Positions 34,821 through 35,528 of a stretch of DNA of 35,528 nucleotides are shown piece after piece (position 1 is the stretch's first letter; every line of letters begins with the position of its first letter). The notes beneath the pieces were generated by a model. The model saw nothing but the letters and a program-made list of their open reading frames with translations, was not told the origin of the DNA and did not search any database. Position numbers and translations under genes: made by a program. Location: NCBI GenBank assembly GCA_947259005.1, contig CAMYKP010000011.1, positions 1-35,528 of the forward strand, written 5' to 3'. Source of the DNA: an uncultured Parasphingopyxis sp. Its GTDB lineage: Bacteria; Pseudomonadota; Alphaproteobacteria; Sphingomonadales; Sphingomonadaceae.

Positions 34821-34840
34821 GGTTGACACTGGTTGACACA
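34821..34840 (+). repeat. Tandem 10 bp direct repeat
   Basis: GGTTGACACT is followed at once by GGTTGACACA, 21 bp after the monooxygenase stop. Each contains TTGACA but neither has a matching -10 element, so this may be a protein-binding site or chance. Confidence 0.45.
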
Positions 34841-35075
34841 GGGCGGGGGTATTCGCGGATGATCACATTCGCTTGAAACAAGCCGCGCGTCGTTGCTTTC
34901 GCTCTACTGGTTCGGGACGAGTTGCTGCTCTGCACCACTGAGAAAGAGCCACCGTGGAAAATAGCAGGATAGGCGGCGTGTAGGACAGGAAATTCGGCGA
35001 TTTCCCAAGACACTACCGTCAATCCCGACGCATGCTCTCTTCATTGAGTGCCTCTGCCGGCTGCGCCAATAGCCG

Positions 35076-35105
35076 AATGTCTGCTAACGACCCAAAGCTG
35101 ACGTT
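35076..35105. repeat. Imperfect inverted repeat
   Basis: AATGTCTGCT and AGCTGACGTT (8 of 10 pairing) enclose a 10-nt loop, AACGACCCAA. The right arm also overlaps TGACGTT (35099-35105), which pairs perfectly with AACGTCA at 35123-35129, so two structures would compete. Confidence 0.4.
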
Positions 35106-35117
35106 CCGCTTCCCCAT

Positions 35118-35143
35118 AAAAAAACGTCATCGTGCCGCACGAT
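35118..35143 (-). terminator. Candidate intrinsic terminator on the minus strand
   Basis: On the minus strand ATCGTG-CGG-CACGAT (35143-35129) is a perfect 6 bp hairpin, followed after GACG by seven T (35124-35118). The 4 nt gap before the T-run makes it a weak one. No annotated minus-strand gene lies upstream of it in the window. Confidence 0.4.
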
Positions 35144-35274
35144 CTCAACCATGACTTGTTCTCCGAGATTGAATTCAATTAGTCCCAGTAATGGGGCACC
35201 TTAGAGACAATTCAGAGTAGCGAAGACATAGGGAAGGCGCGGAAAAGCGAGTCATTATCAATAAGGTACTGTTT

Positions 35275-35303
35275 TTGACACACTCACGAACGATGATTAC
35301 GCT
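35275..35303 (+). promoter_or_regulatory. Promoter candidate of the Tat lipoprotein gene
   Basis: TTGACA (35275-35280, perfect -35) and TACGCT (35298-35303) are 17 bp apart, 41 bp before the ATG at 35345. The -10 is weak. Confidence 0.45.
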
Positions 35304-35344
35304 ATTGGATAGGGCGCGCGTAACTTTATTGTGGGGAGGGTTTC

Positions 35345-35528
35345 ATGAGTAAAAAACTTGATCGCCGATCGTTTTTGAGACGCGTAGGCGCGGCTGCAGG
35401 CGTAGGCTCATTGGGGCTAGTGGCTGGATGCGTTCATCCGCGAGCATTCCAGACCACCGACAGTGATACTGGCCGCTATGCCGATCCCGTAGGCGGTGGA
35501 CGCGGCGGCGGACGCGGCGGTGTTACCG
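35345..35528 (+). CDS. Tat-exported lipoprotein, 3' end outside window
   Basis: Only the first 61 codons are in the window. The N-terminus is a twin-arginine signal, DRRSFLRR at 6-13, followed by a Gly/Ala/Leu-rich core and a lipobox LVAGC with Cys29, so the protein should be folded in the cytoplasm, exported by Tat and lipid-anchored. After the Cys comes an Asp-containing segment TDSDTGRYADPVG and a Gly/Arg repeat, GGGRGGGRGG, that runs to the edge. GGAGG at 35335-35339 is an excellent ribosome binding site. Tat lipoproteins often bind cofactors or are enzymes, but the catalytic part is not visible and I do not assign a function. Confidence 0.85.
   Translation, partial: MSKKLDRRSFLRRVGAAAGVGSLGLVAGCVHPRAFQTTDSDTGRYADPVGGGRGGGRGGVT

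Larger units (their letters stand above)
34800..35344. other. 545 bp non-coding region with hairpins
   Basis: No convincing gene is present; the minus-strand frame at 34813-35022 (69 codons) has no recognisable product or ribosome binding site. The region holds a tandem 10 bp repeat, two competing inverted repeats, a minus-strand terminator-like hairpin, and a promoter-like pair before the Tat lipoprotein gene. It appears less GC-rich than the coding regions around it. Confidence 0.7.

Noticed and set aside
34823..34838. Tandem TTGACA boxes as a double promoter
   Set aside because: No -10 element at 15-19 bp from either box.

Overview
The window looks like chromosomal DNA of a GC-rich alphaproteobacterium, most likely a sphingomonad (Sphingomonadales). 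The reasons are the coding style (dense, many 1-4 bp gene overlaps, frequent GTG starts), the mix of a complete type II secretion (T2SS) operon with Baeyer-Villiger monooxygenase, acyl-CoA ligase and crotonase catabolic genes, and the general protein composition. This placement is inference; there is no rRNA or other phylogenetic marker in the window.

Layout. 1-2000: the 3' part of a trimeric autotransporter adhesin (YadA-type head repeats, Ala/Thr/Ser linker, coiled-coil stalk, C-terminal beta anchor), followed by a small secreted protein (2077-2556). 2564-7893: housekeeping and accessory genes, namely SelO pseudokinase (minus), an alpha/beta hydrolase coupled to a GT4 glycosyltransferase, a nitronate-monooxygenase-like flavoprotein with an unusual Cys cluster, and a small membrane protein. 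7904-10255 (minus): an ammonium transporter and a D-2-hydroxyacid dehydrogenase. 10359-22766: an SH3 protein, prepilin peptidase gspO, then gspC-D-E-F-G-H-I-J-K-L-M-N, almost every junction overlapping. This is a complete T2SS apart from any dedicated pilotin. 22751-23680 (minus): an XdhC-like protein whose 3' end overlaps gspN tail to tail. 23773-27451: a crotonase, a zinc-less MDR oxidoreductase, and a YwrD-like gamma-glutamyltransferase. 27473-30135: a GT-A-like protein (minus), a SAM methyltransferase whose 5' end may be frameshifted, and a FemAB-like GNAT protein. 30271-30345 (minus): tRNA-Glu(CTC) with its own promoter. 30488-34799: a FrnE/DsbA-like protein, then a divergent acyl-CoA ligase and Baeyer-Villiger monooxygenase sharing a 190 bp control region with a palindromic ACGT-TT-ACGT site. 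34800-35344: the only long non-coding stretch, with several short hairpins and a promoter-like pair. 35345-end: the start of a Tat-exported lipoprotein, cut by the window edge.

How the genes work together. The T2SS block is one functional unit: the GspO peptidase matures pseudopilins G-K, GspE drives the GspF/L/M platform, and GspC links it to the GspD secretin; GspN is an accessory part. The BVMO, acyl-CoA ligase, crotonase and MDR genes suggest oxidation of ketones and carboxylic acids through CoA esters. A 9-mer (TGACGTAAA) shared just upstream of the crotonase and BVMO starts hints at common control.

Most notable observations: the possible frameshift at the methyltransferase 5' end, the adhesin plus small secreted protein pair with repeated acidic inserts in the adhesin head, the Cys cluster in the nitronate-monooxygenase-like protein, the isomerase-like active site of the crotonase, and the structured 545 bp gap before the Tat lipoprotein. 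I saw no clear previously undescribed multi-gene system, CRISPR array, IS element or prophage.
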